DNA of 64,000 nucleotides, from positions 186,001 through 250,000 of the forward strand of contig CACIMN010000001.1 in the NCBI GenBank assembly GCA_902587755.1, written 5' to 3'. A model generated the notes under the pieces. It searched no databases. It had not been told where the DNA came from and saw nothing but the letters and a program-made list of their open reading frames with translations. Positions 1 to 9,617 of this stretch are shown here, piece after piece. The translations under genes were made by a program, and so were the position numbers. The first letter of the stretch is position 1, and each line of letters begins with the position of its first letter. The DNA comes from an uncultured Pelagibacteraceae bacterium (lineage in GTDB: Bacteria > Pseudomonadota > Alphaproteobacteria > Pelagibacterales > Pelagibacteraceae).

Positions 1-829
1 ATTTTTTCATATCCTCAAACTTAGCATTACCTTTATTAACAAAAAAATTACAGTGTTTTTGAGAAATTGATGCATCCCCAAATGATTTTTCTAACGGCAC
101 AGACTCTTTAATTAATTGCCAAACTTTTTTATCAGATTGATCTATTGGATTTTTAAATGTGCTACCACTAGTTTTAATTTTTGTTGGTTGGGCTTGCTCT
201 TTTTTTTCTTTAAGTATCCTTATTTCATTCTCTATTATACTCTTACCTTTCTTAAAACCTTTAAAAGATGCACTTAAAAAAATAAGATCTTCTGATAATC
301 CACAATCTCTATATTTAAAATTAATATCTTTTGCAGGTATAGTAATTACTTGACCTGATCTATTCAATGCTTGAATAGAAATAAGAATATCTTTGAACTC
401 TCTTTGAAAACAACCTGCATTCATTTTAATGCCACCACCTATTGTTCCAGGTATACAAGAAAGAAACTCAAAACCACCTAAACTATTTTCCATTGCAAAC
501 TCAGATAAAGATTTATCTGTAACAGCACTGCCAGCAACTATAATTTCTTCAGAATGTAAAGAAATATTATTGAAATTTTGAGTAAGTTTAATTACAACTC
601 CATCAAATTTATTATCAGATATAAGTGTATTAGAACCAGCTCCTAATATAAATATTTTTTCTTTATCTTGAATTTTTTTAAGAAACCTAATTAATTCTTT
701 TAAATCACTTGCCTTATAGAAAGCTTTAGTTTTGCCTCCTATATTAAACCAATTTTTTTTTTTTAGATCATAATCTAACTTTAAATTGTTATTAAATTCT
801 GGAATAAGTTCTTTTAAATCAATTTTCAT
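1..829 (-). CDS. murB: UDP-N-acetylenolpyruvoylglucosamine reductase MurB (3' end outside window)
   Basis: MurB is the FAD enzyme that reduces UDP-GlcNAc-enolpyruvate to UDP-MurNAc with NADPH in the cytoplasm. The gene is absent from the ORF track because its stop lies left of the window. I read it on the minus strand from the ATG at 829 and it stays open to base 1, giving about 276 codons. Visible motifs are an N-terminal FNIGGK, the FAD-binding LGAGSN, IGGGIKMNAG in the middle, and the late TSGSTFKNP and NFFVNKGNA segments that surround the catalytic serine and glutamate region in this family. Only the last few dozen residues should be missing. Its start overlaps the murC stop (ATGA), so it is the last visible gene of the dcw operon and probably translationally coupled to murC. 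Confidence 0.93.
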   Translation of the reverse strand, partial: MKIDLKELIPEFNNNLKLDYDLKKKNWFNIGGKTKAFYKASDLKELIRFLKKIQDKEKIFILGAGSNTLISDNKFDGVVIKLTQNFNNISLHSEEIIVAGSAVTDKSLSEFAMENSLGGFEFLSCIPGTIGGGIKMNAGCFQREFKDILISIQALNRSGQVITIPAKDINFKYRDCGLSEDLIFLSASFKGFKKGKSIIENEIRILKEKKEQAQPTKIKTSGSTFKNPIDQSDKKVWQLIKESVPLEKSFGDASISQKHCNFFVNKGNAKFEDMKK

Positions 830-2223
830 GATAACAATTTAGGTAATTCTCGCATCCAGCTTGAGATTGTGCCTGCACCCATTCCTATAACAATTTTTTT
901 TCCAAAAATGTTTGCTTTAATGAATTTTGCTAATTGAAATCTATCATCTACTAAAAATAACTGAACTTTCGAGTTTTTAATTATTTCTTTCGCAAAATTT
1001 ATATAACTAAATCCAAGTTTTAATTTTTCTCCAGCAGTATAAATTGGAAACAAGATAACTTTATCTGCATTTTTAAAAGCGTAAGTAAATTCTTTTTTTA
1101 AATCTTTTAATCTTGATATTCTATGGGGTTGGAAAATACATACTTTTTCATAATCTTTATAAACATATTTTACACCATCCAGCACCTCTTTGATTTCTGT
1201 TGGATGATGAGCATAATCATCATAAAAATCTACATTATTAAAATTGAAGATTTTATTAAATCTTCTTTGAACACCTTTAAAATTTTTAAGTCCATTTTTT
1301 ATATTTTTTATTTGTAGACCGACAATTAAAGATAATGCAGCTGCAGCTACAGCATTTTTAATATTATGAGTTCCTAATAAAGGAATTTTGAATTTTTTAA
1401 TTAATTGATTTTTTTTATTAGGCAATTTTATATTTAAGTCAAACTCAGAATGCTCTTTTAATTGTTTTATATTTTTAATACAAAAATTTGATTTAATATC
1501 CAGGCCATATGTATAGAAGTTTTTATTTTTAATATTTTTAATTAAATTTTTGTTATTTTTATCATCTAAACAAATAAATGATTTTCCAAATGAAGGAACT
1601 TTATTTACAAAATTTTCAAAATAGGTATTTAATTTATCCATAGTGCCATAATAATCCATATGCTCTCGATCTATATTCGTGATAATTGAATATGTTGGAG
1701 GTATAAAAACAAAACTTCCATCGGACTCGTCTGCCTCTAATATAGACCAATCACTTTTACCAAGCTTGGCAGAATTATTAATTGAATTTATTACTCCGCC
1801 ATTGATTATTGTAGGGTCAATTTTTGTCTCTTGAAATATAGAAGCTATCAATGATGTTGTTGTAGTTTTGCCATGAGATCCAACAACTACAATATTTTTT
1901 GTTAAAGAGACAATGTTGGCTAACATTTCTCCTCTTTTATAGATGGGTAATTGTTTTTTTTTCGCCGCAAGAAGCTCTGGATTATTTTTTTTAATAGCTG
2001 ATGATATAACTAGGATAGTTCCCTTATCTATATTTTGTTTCCTATGTCCGATAAAAACTTTTATTTTTTCTTTTCTTAATCTTTCAATATTTTTATTATT
2101 TGCAATATCGCTACCTTGAACTTTAAAACCTTTACCTTTCATTATAAGTGCTAAGCCACTCATACCTATTCCACCTATTCCTACAAAATGTATAAGTTCT
2201 GTTTTTGCTAATTTAATTTTCAT
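826..2223 (-). CDS. murC: UDP-N-acetylmuramate--L-alanine ligase MurC
   Basis: MurC is the first Mur ligase. It adds L-alanine to UDP-MurNAc using ATP in the cytoplasm. The 465-residue length is normal for the family. The N-terminal UDP-binding motif HFVGIGGIGMSG lies at residues 12-23, the ATP loop GSHGKTTT near 115-122, and the C-terminal domain has the typical DDYAHHPTEI motif that precedes the last Rossmann-like domain. The gene overlaps murG by 11 bp and murB by 4 bp, so it sits inside a tightly coupled operon. Murein ligase paralogues can be confused with one another, but HFVGIGGIGMSG and YAHHPTE are specific to MurC and its relative Mpl. Its place beside murG and murB settles MurC. Confidence 0.97.
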   Translation of the reverse strand: MKIKLAKTELIHFVGIGGIGMSGLALIMKGKGFKVQGSDIANNKNIERLRKEKIKVFIGHRKQNIDKGTILVISSAIKKNNPELLAAKKKQLPIYKRGEMLANIVSLTKNIVVVGSHGKTTTTSLIASIFQETKIDPTIINGGVINSINNSAKLGKSDWSILEADESDGSFVFIPPTYSIITNIDREHMDYYGTMDKLNTYFENFVNKVPSFGKSFICLDDKNNKNLIKNIKNKNFYTYGLDIKSNFCIKNIKQLKEHSEFDLNIKLPNKKNQLIKKFKIPLLGTHNIKNAVAAAALSLIVGLQIKNIKNGLKNFKGVQRRFNKIFNFNNVDFYDDYAHHPTEIKEVLDGVKYVYKDYEKVCIFQPHRISRLKDLKKEFTYAFKNADKVILFPIYTAGEKLKLGFSYINFAKEIIKNSKVQLFLVDDRFQLAKFIKANIFGKKIVIGMGAGTISSWMRELPKLLS

Positions 2224-3277
2224 TAATAATTTTTAATATTTTTTGATTAACATTATTCCATGTATTTTGATAATTTAATTTCTGTAAATTATTTTTTTTT
2301 GTCATGTAATCCTGACTTTTATTTGTCAATTTTAATAAAAATTTCTCAAATTTTTGGTCATCAAAATTTTTTTGATTAATTATCCAACAACAATCCTGTT
2401 CCTCATAATATTTTGCGTTTTCATATTGATGATTATCTTTTGATGACGGAAGTGGTATTGCTATAAATGGAATATTTAAAAAAGATAGTTCAGCTAAACT
2501 TGAGGCACCTGCTCTTGTAATGCATAAATCTCCTTGTTTTAAAACCTCATTAAGATTGTGATCAAAACTGAAAACTCTACTTTCAATATTATTTTGAAAA
2601 TAAAAATCTTTTAAAAAATTTATATTTTTCTTACTTGTTTGATGAATAATTTTTATAGATACTTGTTTAGCTACACTCACAAAAGATTTATTTAAAAGCT
2701 CATCAAAGATTTTTGCACCCTGACTTCCTCCCATGATTATAATTGTAAATAAATTATCTTGTTTTTGATACGTACTAGTTTCATAATATGCTTTTCGTAT
2801 CAAAGGTTTAATAGTAGTTAATTTGTGATTAATTTCAGATGGTAAATTAATTAAATTTTTTGAATAACATATTAATTTTCTTGAAAAATTTAAAAAAAAT
2901 TTATTTGCTCTTCCAAGAACTATATTTGGTTCAATTAAAAAAATATCAATTCCTAGTATTTTTGCTGCCAAACATAGTGGCAAAGACATGTAGCCTCCTG
3001 TAGAAATTAAAATCGAAATATTGTTTTTTTTTAAAAGAAAAAAAGATTTAATAGTAAGAAAAAATATTTTTAAAAATGAAAAAGGAATTAAAAAATAATT
3101 ATTTAATTTTGGAGTGTTGATTACAAATGCTTTATAATTATTGTCTAAATATTTAAGACCTCTTTTATCAGTAGAAATCATGATTTCATAAGTATTTTTC
3201 AAATGATTATAAAGTGTAATTGCTGGTATCACATGACCTCCAGATCCACCTGTGGATATTAAAACTTTTTTTTTCAT
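2213..3277 (-). CDS. murG: UDP-GlcNAc:lipid I N-acetylglucosaminyltransferase MurG
   Basis: MurG is the peripheral inner-membrane GT-B glycosyltransferase that adds GlcNAc to lipid I to make lipid II. The 354-residue protein begins with STGGSGGHVIPA, the G-loop that contacts the membrane-bound acceptor. A second G-loop STGGYMSLPL lies near residue 91. The C-terminal half has GGSQGAK and the RAGASSLAEL segment that binds UDP-GlcNAc. It lies between ftsW (3 bp upstream) and murC (11-bp overlap), the usual dcw position. Nothing in it looks truncated or transferred. Confidence 0.97.
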   Translation of the reverse strand: MKKKVLISTGGSGGHVIPAITLYNHLKNTYEIMISTDKRGLKYLDNNYKAFVINTPKLNNYFLIPFSFLKIFFLTIKSFFLLKKNNISILISTGGYMSLPLCLAAKILGIDIFLIEPNIVLGRANKFFLNFSRKLICYSKNLINLPSEINHKLTTIKPLIRKAYYETSTYQKQDNLFTIIIMGGSQGAKIFDELLNKSFVSVAKQVSIKIIHQTSKKNINFLKDFYFQNNIESRVFSFDHNLNEVLKQGDLCITRAGASSLAELSFLNIPFIAIPLPSSKDNHQYENAKYYEEQDCCWIINQKNFDDQKFEKFLLKLTNKSQDYMTKKNNLQKLNYQNTWNNVNQKILKIINEN

Positions 3278-3280
3278 TTA

Positions 3281-4402
3281 TTAAGTTATTTTTCTTTTTG
3301 TTAAGTTTAAAATTATACCAGCTAATATTGATGTACTTATTATTGATGAACCACCATAACTTAAAAAAGGTAATGTCATTCCAGTAGTTGGAAATAATCT
3401 TATATTAACTCCAATATGAATTGTGGCCTGCATTAATATTAAACTAATAGATCCGATTAAAATAAGTTTAGCTTTATCATTTGTCTCAAAACTTATTTTT
3501 TTGAAAACCATATAAATTAGAATTAAAAACAATAATAATATTAACATTATGGCAACGACACCAAACTCTTCAGAAATTACTGAAATAATATAGTCAGTAT
3601 GAGCTTCAGGAACTCTGTTTTTAAGAACTCCTTCACCTATGCCCTTTCCAAAGAAACCTCCACTTGTAATTGACTCCATCGCTTTATCAGATTGAAAATT
3701 ATGTGAGCCTATTTCTCTGTTAAAAAAAGAAAAAATACGTCCTTGAATATAATCAAACTTAGGAACATAAATAATAAGATAAGCAAGCAAAGACATGCTT
3801 GCAACAATTATTGCCAGAAGAATATATATATTAATTCCTGATATGAAGATTAGAACTGCCCAAGAAAATACCACTAAGAGGGTTTGACCAATATCAGGTT
3901 GAATTATTAAAAACAAAGAAATAGCAGTTATTAAAATTGTAGATATTAGATATTTAAATAATATATTTGATTTACCGCTACATAAAATAGTTGCCAAAAT
4001 TACTATTAAAAATGGCTTTAAAACCTCTATTGGTTGAAATCGCGGTAAGAAAAATAAGTCTATCCATCTTTTTGAGCCTTTAACTTCAACACCAATGAAT
4101 GGCACTAAAAATAAAGAAACAAGAGAAATAAAAAATAGATAAATAGAATATTTGTATAATTGTTCTGAATTAAAAGAAGAAAATATAAAAATAAGAGAGA
4201 TTCCAATTAAAACATAAATCAAATGTTTAAAAAAAAAGAAATAACTATTTGTATCTAATTTATCAGAAACTATTAAAGAGGTTGAAGCTAGAGAAAAAAA
4301 TAATCCAATAATAAATAATAAACTTATTAATAAAAAAAGAGATTTATCTATATTTTTCCACCATTGGTAATAAAATTTGTAAATAAAACTATCACTTTGC
4401 AT
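3281..4402 (-). CDS. ftsW: Septal peptidoglycan polymerase FtsW (SEDS family)
   Basis: FtsW is a SEDS-family membrane glycosyltransferase that polymerises lipid II at the septum with the class B PBP FtsI. The 373-residue protein is mostly hydrophobic, with about ten membrane spans after a short charged N-terminus. It carries family segments such as FLPRFQPIEVLKP, IQPDIGQT and the near C-terminal MTLPFLSYGGSS signature. The partner ftsI is upstream in the same operon. The start overlaps the murD 3' end by 11 bp. RodA is the alternative SEDS member, but the dcw context supports FtsW. Confidence 0.95.
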   Translation of the reverse strand: MQSDSFIYKFYYQWWKNIDKSLFLLISLLFIIGLFFSLASTSLIVSDKLDTNSYFFFFKHLIYVLIGISLIFIFSSFNSEQLYKYSIYLFFISLVSLFLVPFIGVEVKGSKRWIDLFFLPRFQPIEVLKPFLIVILATILCSGKSNILFKYLISTILITAISLFLIIQPDIGQTLLVVFSWAVLIFISGINIYILLAIIVASMSLLAYLIIYVPKFDYIQGRIFSFFNREIGSHNFQSDKAMESITSGGFFGKGIGEGVLKNRVPEAHTDYIISVISEEFGVVAIMLILLLFLILIYMVFKKISFETNDKAKLILIGSISLILMQATIHIGVNIRLFPTTGMTLPFLSYGGSSIISTSILAGIILNLTKRKIT

Positions 4403-5687
4403 TGGTATACTTTTTAATTAATTGATTAAAATAATATCCTCTATGCTCAAAATTTTTAAAGCTATCAAATGAAGCTCCAGCCGGGCTGAAAAAAATATTA
4501 TTTTTTTTTGATTGCCGCATATTTATTTCTGAAAAGATAACTTTAAGAGTTTCTTTTAAATTTTTAAAATATTTAATTTTTAGTCTATTTTTTAAAATCT
4601 TTATAAATTCTCTATGATGTAATCCAAAAATAAAAGCTTTAATATTTTTACACTTTATTTTTGATAGTTTAAATTTATCTCTTTTTTTTGGAATTCCTCC
4701 TAAGATCCAATATACATCATTTAAATTTTTTAATATATTTTCTGACGAAGCAAAGCTTGTGGATTTTGAGTCATTAATTATTGTGAGATTTTTTTTATCA
4801 AATATAATTTGTTGTCTGAAATCTAGGCCTTTGAATTTATTAATGGTTTTAATTAATTTTTTGTAATTAAGTTTTAATCTTGGAGCAATTTTAAATATAA
4901 ATGATAAATTTTCTTTATTGCCATCAGATAAAAAATATTTATTAGAAATTTTACTAAACTTTTTATTTATATTCGAAGTCTGCACTCTGTAGATTTTTGA
5001 ACTATATTTATTTTTATTTAATTTTTTAGTTATTAGTTCATCCTCTTTTTTTACGTATGCAAAAGATCCCCTTATTTGAGATTTTAATAATTTAAATTTT
5101 GCATTTACATAATTTTTTAAACTTTTATGTCTCTCAATATGGTCTGCAGTAATGTTTAAAATTACCGCATATTTTGATCTAAATACGCTACTGTAATCTA
5201 GCTGATAAGAAGAAGCCTCTATTACAAAGATTGTTTTTTTTGTAATATTTTTTTCTGATAATGCTGGGTTACCAATATTTCCAATAAGTCTTGAGTCTCT
5301 TTTTTGATCTATTAAAGCATCATGTAAAATTTTAGCAGTTGTAGATTTACCGTTGGTTCCGGTAATTGTAATGCTTTCATTATTATAAAATGAAAACAAA
5401 ACATCAAGATCGGTATGAATTTTTTTTAAATTTTTCTTTAAAAATTTTGATAATTTACAATTTGAGATATCAATTCCAGGACTAATAATAATTCTATCAA
5501 AATTTATTTTTTGAATTTGCTCTAGTTTAATTATTTTTTTTTTAAGTTTTAATTTAATTTTTTGATTGTCATCAAACAAATATACATCCGACTTGTTTTT
5601 TAAAAACTTATAAGATGAAATACCACTCTTTCCTAAACCGTAAATTAATATTTTTTTTCTTAAAAAAATATTATTAAATATATTCAT
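4392..5687 (-). CDS. murD: UDP-N-acetylmuramoyl-L-alanine--D-glutamate ligase MurD
   Basis: MurD adds D-glutamate to UDP-MurNAc-L-Ala in the cytoplasm. The ORF track starts 57 bp further upstream, inside mraY. I prefer the internal ATG at 5687 (MNIFNNIF...), because it forms a TAATG overlap with the mraY stop and leaves a normal 431-residue MurD. The N-terminal dinucleotide-like motif IYGLGKSG, the ATP loop TGTNGKST and the NITADHIERH segment of the central domain support the call. The C-terminal FSPAGASFDSF motif is the substrate-binding MurD signature (SPACASFD in E. coli). It overlaps ftsW by 11 bp. Confidence 0.95.
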   Translation of the reverse strand: MNIFNNIFLRKKILIYGLGKSGISSYKFLKNKSDVYLFDDNQKIKLKLKKKIIKLEQIQKINFDRIIISPGIDISNCKLSKFLKKNLKKIHTDLDVLFSFYNNESITITGTNGKSTTAKILHDALIDQKRDSRLIGNIGNPALSEKNITKKTIFVIEASSYQLDYSSVFRSKYAVILNITADHIERHKSLKNYVNAKFKLLKSQIRGSFAYVKKEDELITKKLNKNKYSSKIYRVQTSNINKKFSKISNKYFLSDGNKENLSFIFKIAPRLKLNYKKLIKTINKFKGLDFRQQIIFDKKNLTIINDSKSTSFASSENILKNLNDVYWILGGIPKKRDKFKLSKIKCKNIKAFIFGLHHREFIKILKNRLKIKYFKNLKETLKVIFSEINMRQSKKNNIFFSPAGASFDSFKNFEHRGYYFNQLIKKYTNAK

Positions 5688-6772
5688 TATCTTAATTTTA
5701 AGGTAGCTAAACCAATCATTGCTAGAATGATAGAGATAATCCAAAACCTAATTACAACAGTAGACTCTGGCCATCCCTTTTTCTCAAAATGATGATGAAT
5801 AGGCGCCATTCTAAAAATTCTTTTTCCAGTAAGTTTAAACGAAATCACCTGAACCATTACTGAAACTGCCTCTAGTACAAAAAGTCCACCAGTAATAGCT
5901 AAAACAATTTCATGCTTTGTGATAATTCCTACTGCACCTAAAGATCCTCCTAGAGATAATGAGCCTGTGTCGCCCATAAAAATTTTAGCAGGTGGAGCAT
6001 TAAACCATAAGAAACCTAAACAAGAGCCAATAATTGCCCCACAAAAAATTGATACTTCTCCAGTCCCTTCTATGTAGGGTATCTGTAAATAATTTGAAAA
6101 TACTATATTGCCAGTAACATAACTGATAAAAGCAAAACATGCTGCAACTAATATTACGGGCACCGTTGCTAGACCATCTAATCCATCCGTAAGGTTAACA
6201 GCGTTAGATGAGCCTATGATTACAAATATTGCAAATGGTATAAAAAACCATCCAAGGTTTACAATTAAATTTTTAAAGAATGGAAAATATAAATTATTTA
6301 AATCTTGATAGTCGTTAAAATAAACAAAAAAACTTACACCAATAATTGCTATTATTATTTGTGAGGTTATCTTAAACTTTGAAGAAATTCCTGATGAGTT
6401 ACTATATTTAATCTTCTTAAAGTCATCATATGCTCCGAGCAAACCAAATGTAATTGCTATATAGACACAAAATACAATATTAATATTTGATAAATCTGCC
6501 CAAAATATTACAGATATTAATAAGCCGAATAAAATTATTAAACCTCCCATTGTTGGTGTACCAATTTTTTTAACTATATGATCTTGAGGTCCATCATCCC
6601 GGATTGGATTTAAAATTTTTTGTTTTGAAAAAAATTTAATAAAAGGACCTCCAATAATCAGTACAATAACCAATGAGGTGAAAAAAGATAAACCTGTTCT
6701 AAAAGTTAAATATTTAAATACATTTAAAAAACTAAAAGTGTCAACAAAATTTAATAAAAATTGATAAAGCAT
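5687..6772 (-). CDS. mraY: Phospho-N-acetylmuramoyl-pentapeptide-transferase MraY
   Basis: MraY is the integral membrane enzyme that transfers phospho-MurNAc-pentapeptide to undecaprenyl phosphate, forming lipid I. The 361 residues form about ten membrane segments. Cytoplasmic loop motifs are all present: GTPTMGGL, the Asp-rich GAYDDFKK, NLTDGLDGLA, the FMGDTGSLSLGG loop and the MAPIHHHFE histidine triad near the C-terminus. The gene is joined by TAATG overlaps to murEF upstream and murD downstream, which suggests re-initiation by the same ribosomes. Length and motifs are standard. Confidence 0.97.
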   Translation of the reverse strand: MLYQFLLNFVDTFSFLNVFKYLTFRTGLSFFTSLVIVLIIGGPFIKFFSKQKILNPIRDDGPQDHIVKKIGTPTMGGLIILFGLLISVIFWADLSNINIVFCVYIAITFGLLGAYDDFKKIKYSNSSGISSKFKITSQIIIAIIGVSFFVYFNDYQDLNNLYFPFFKNLIVNLGWFFIPFAIFVIIGSSNAVNLTDGLDGLATVPVILVAACFAFISYVTGNIVFSNYLQIPYIEGTGEVSIFCGAIIGSCLGFLWFNAPPAKIFMGDTGSLSLGGSLGAVGIITKHEIVLAITGGLFVLEAVSVMVQVISFKLTGKRIFRMAPIHHHFEKKGWPESTVVIRFWIISIILAMIGLATLKLR

Positions 6773-9615
6773 TACTGTAATCCTTTCAGTTCTTTTACTA
6801 TCTCGTTGAATCCTGTCGCAAGTGAAGCTTTAATCATTAAATAATCATTATTATTTATATCTTTTCTAATCAATTCAATTATTTGAGAATTGTTTAATAA
6901 AATCTTGCCTTTTTTGGCTTTTGAAATATTTGCAAATATTATAGATGCCATTTTACCTTTAACAAATAACTTATCTATCTTAGTTTGATTAATTATTGCA
7001 GCAATGGATTGATGAAGTTTTTTAGAATGACTACCAAGCTCTAACATGTCACCAATTAGTAGATATTTTTTTGATTTTTTTGAGTTTATTTTATCAAAAT
7101 TTTTTATTGCTGATTTTAGTGATAGAGGATTTGAATTGTAACTTTGATCAATTAAATTTATTTTTTTATTATCAATTTTTACTACAGAATGATCTCCTCT
7201 TCCTTCGGGAATTTTAAAATTGAGAAAAATATTTTCATTAAGTTTAAATATATTTTTATAAATACTGACAACCGCTAAAGTAGAAAGCGTATTGTATATA
7301 TTGTTTTGAAAATCATTAGATAACGCAAAATATTTTTTTTTATTATTTAATCTAATATTAATTCTAAAATTTTTTCCAAATGGCTGTATATTGATTAATT
7401 TAATGTCTGATTTCTGACTTTCAATTCCAAAAGAAACTACTTTAATTTCATTTTCTATGGCAATTTTTTTATGTAATTGAAAAAAGCTGTCATCTGCATT
7501 TAATACAACATAACCATTAGGTTTTATATTGTTAATAATTTCGGATTTTGCCAAAGCAATTTGTTTAATATTTTTAAAATTTTTAGCATGGGCATAACTT
7601 ATATTTGTTATCACACCAACATCTGGTTTTATAATTTTAGACAAATAGTCAATTTCACCTTTCTTATCCATTCCAATTTCTAAAATTCCAAATTCATCAT
7701 TTTGTTTTAAATTAAAAAGACTTAAAGGAACTCCAAATTTATTGTTATAAGATTTTGGAGAAATACTTACTTTTGAATTTTTGCTTAATACTTTACCCAA
7801 CAATTCTTTAAGTGTAGTTTTGCCACAACTACCTGTGATAGCTATAATATTAGTATCAATACTTTTTCTAAAAGTTTTTGAAATATCAGTTAAGAATTTT
7901 AAAGTATTTTTTACTTTAATTTGTCGACGTTTGTTAAATTTATTTTGAATTTTATTTACTACAGCTAAGGATGCTTTTCTATTGAATGATTGTGAAACAT
8001 ACTTATTACCATCATTTTTTTTTCCTCTAATAGCAAAAAAAATATCATTTTTAGTAACTTCTTGAGAATTAATTCTTGCTGTTTTTAAAGATATAGAAGC
8101 AGACAATTTTTTTATTTTAGCTGCCTCTTTAACCACATTTAATTTTAAATTATCTGATAAATTATTATTTTTATGCTTAACAGCGTTTAGAATTACCTTT
8201 CTATCTGAAAAAAAAATTTTTTTATTTCCAAAATCTTGGGTTTTCTCATGGCCTTTCCCGGCAACTAACAAGATATCACCTGAATTCAAATTATAAACAG
8301 CTTGTGTTATTGCTATTGCTCTATTAGATGTTTCAGTAATTCTCTTTTTTTTAATTCCCTTTTTTATATCTCTTCTTATTTTTTGGGGATTTTCAAACCT
8401 AGGATTATCATTTGTAAGAATGATATTATCTGCAATATCACATGCTATTTTTCCCATTTTTGATCTTTTACTTTGATCCCTATTTCCCCCGCAACCGAAT
8501 AGAACTGTGATTGTTTTATTAGGAAATTGTTCTCTAAGATTTAAAAGACACGTTTTTAGAGCATCAGGCGTATGAGAATAATCAAGAATTACTTTTGATT
8601 GATTTTTAATTTTACCAATTTTTTCAAATCTTCCCTCAACTGGTTTTAATTTTGAAATTGAATTTAAAATTTTATCAATACTAATACCACTATATTTTGC
8701 TGCAATTATTGCCATCAAAACATTTTTTATTTGTATCTTTCCAATTAAATTTAAATTTATATCCCTTATTGAGCTGTTTAATTTAATTCTTAGAAATTGA
8801 CCCTCTCCTTTAAAATTATGAGATAAGAGCTCGAGATTATTTTTCTTATCGTTAAGTGTATGCAATTTTAATTTCTTATTTATTGCAATTTTTTTTATAT
8901 ATTTAAACTCAGGTATTAATTGATCTGTAATTACATTTCCTCTTTTTGAGATTAGGTTTTCAAATAAATAAAGTTTTGCATTTAAATAGTTTTTTAAATT
9001 TTTATGATAATCAAGATGATCCTGGGATAGATTAGTAAATATACCTGAATTGAACTGTAAACCATCTAATCTATTTTGCTTCAATCCATGGCTTGAGGCT
9101 TCCATAATTACATTTTCTATTTTTTGATTTTTTAACTTGCTTAATATTTTGGCCAATTTGATTGGATCTATTGTGGTATTAGATAAATTCAAATTAATAC
9201 TTTTTGATTTAACACCTAATGTGCCAATTGAAGCACCTTTTTTATTATTTAATTTTAATATTTGATAATAAAAATCTGCAACTGAGGATTTTCCATTTGT
9301 CCCAGTAACAGCAATTAAATTTTTAGGTTTTTTATTATAAATTTTAAAAGCAGTTTCAGATAATAATTTTCTTACATTATTTGTACGAATATACAAAATT
9401 CCATTTTGGAATGGATTTACTTTTCTATCGGTTACAATAATTTTAGATCCTTTTTTGATTGCCTTAGGTATAAATTTATTACCATCAGTACTATTTCCTT
9501 TGATTGCAAAAAAAATATTATTTTTTTTGATACTCTTCGTATCAAATGAGATTCCTGAAAAAAAAAAATTTTTATAATTTTTATTTATGTTATTAAAGTA
9601 GTTTCCTAGAAGCAT
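6772..9615 (-). CDS. murE-murF: Fused MurE-MurF bifunctional ligase (meso-DAP ligase / D-Ala-D-Ala ligase)
   Basis: One 947-residue reading frame contains two complete Mur ligases in series. Residues 1 to about 480 are MurE-like: an FDTKSIKKNNIFFAIKG N-terminal domain, the ATP loop GTNGKSS and the DNPR motif that selects meso-diaminopimelate. From about 485 the MurF half begins with a second ARINSQEVTKNDIFFAIRG domain, ATP loop TGSCGKTTLKE, and a C-terminal DQSYNSNPLS motif typical of MurF. Together they convert UDP-MurNAc-dipeptide to the pentapeptide. The gene follows ftsI by 2 bp and ends in a TAATG overlap with mraY. The two genes are separate in most bacteria. No stop or frameshift interrupts the junction, so the fusion appears real. 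Confidence 0.95.
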   Translation of the reverse strand: MLLGNYFNNINKNYKNFFFSGISFDTKSIKKNNIFFAIKGNSTDGNKFIPKAIKKGSKIIVTDRKVNPFQNGILYIRTNNVRKLLSETAFKIYNKKPKNLIAVTGTNGKSSVADFYYQILKLNNKKGASIGTLGVKSKSINLNLSNTTIDPIKLAKILSKLKNQKIENVIMEASSHGLKQNRLDGLQFNSGIFTNLSQDHLDYHKNLKNYLNAKLYLFENLISKRGNVITDQLIPEFKYIKKIAINKKLKLHTLNDKKNNLELLSHNFKGEGQFLRIKLNSSIRDINLNLIGKIQIKNVLMAIIAAKYSGISIDKILNSISKLKPVEGRFEKIGKIKNQSKVILDYSHTPDALKTCLLNLREQFPNKTITVLFGCGGNRDQSKRSKMGKIACDIADNIILTNDNPRFENPQKIRRDIKKGIKKKRITETSNRAIAITQAVYNLNSGDILLVAGKGHEKTQDFGNKKIFFSDRKVILNAVKHKNNNLSDNLKLNVVKEAAKIKKLSASISLKTARINSQEVTKNDIFFAIRGKKNDGNKYVSQSFNRKASLAVVNKIQNKFNKRRQIKVKNTLKFLTDISKTFRKSIDTNIIAITGSCGKTTLKELLGKVLSKNSKVSISPKSYNNKFGVPLSLFNLKQNDEFGILEIGMDKKGEIDYLSKIIKPDVGVITNISYAHAKNFKNIKQIALAKSEIINNIKPNGYVVLNADDSFFQLHKKIAIENEIKVVSFGIESQKSDIKLINIQPFGKNFRINIRLNNKKKYFALSNDFQNNIYNTLSTLAVVSIYKNIFKLNENIFLNFKIPEGRGDHSVVKIDNKKINLIDQSYNSNPLSLKSAIKNFDKINSKKSKKYLLIGDMLELGSHSKKLHQSIAAIINQTKIDKLFVKGKMASIIFANISKAKKGKILLNNSQIIELIRKDINNNDYLMIKASLATGFNEIVKELKGLQ

Positions 9616-9617
9616 AA

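Noticed and set aside
159-353. 64-residue hydrophobic plus-strand ORF
   Set aside because: It is antisense to murB, whose TSGSTFKNP motif reads through the same bases in an unbroken minus-strand frame.
5688-5744. Longer murD start in the ORF track
   Set aside because: It would overlap mraY by 58 bp; the internal ATG at 5687 makes a TAATG junction and a normal MurD N-terminus.
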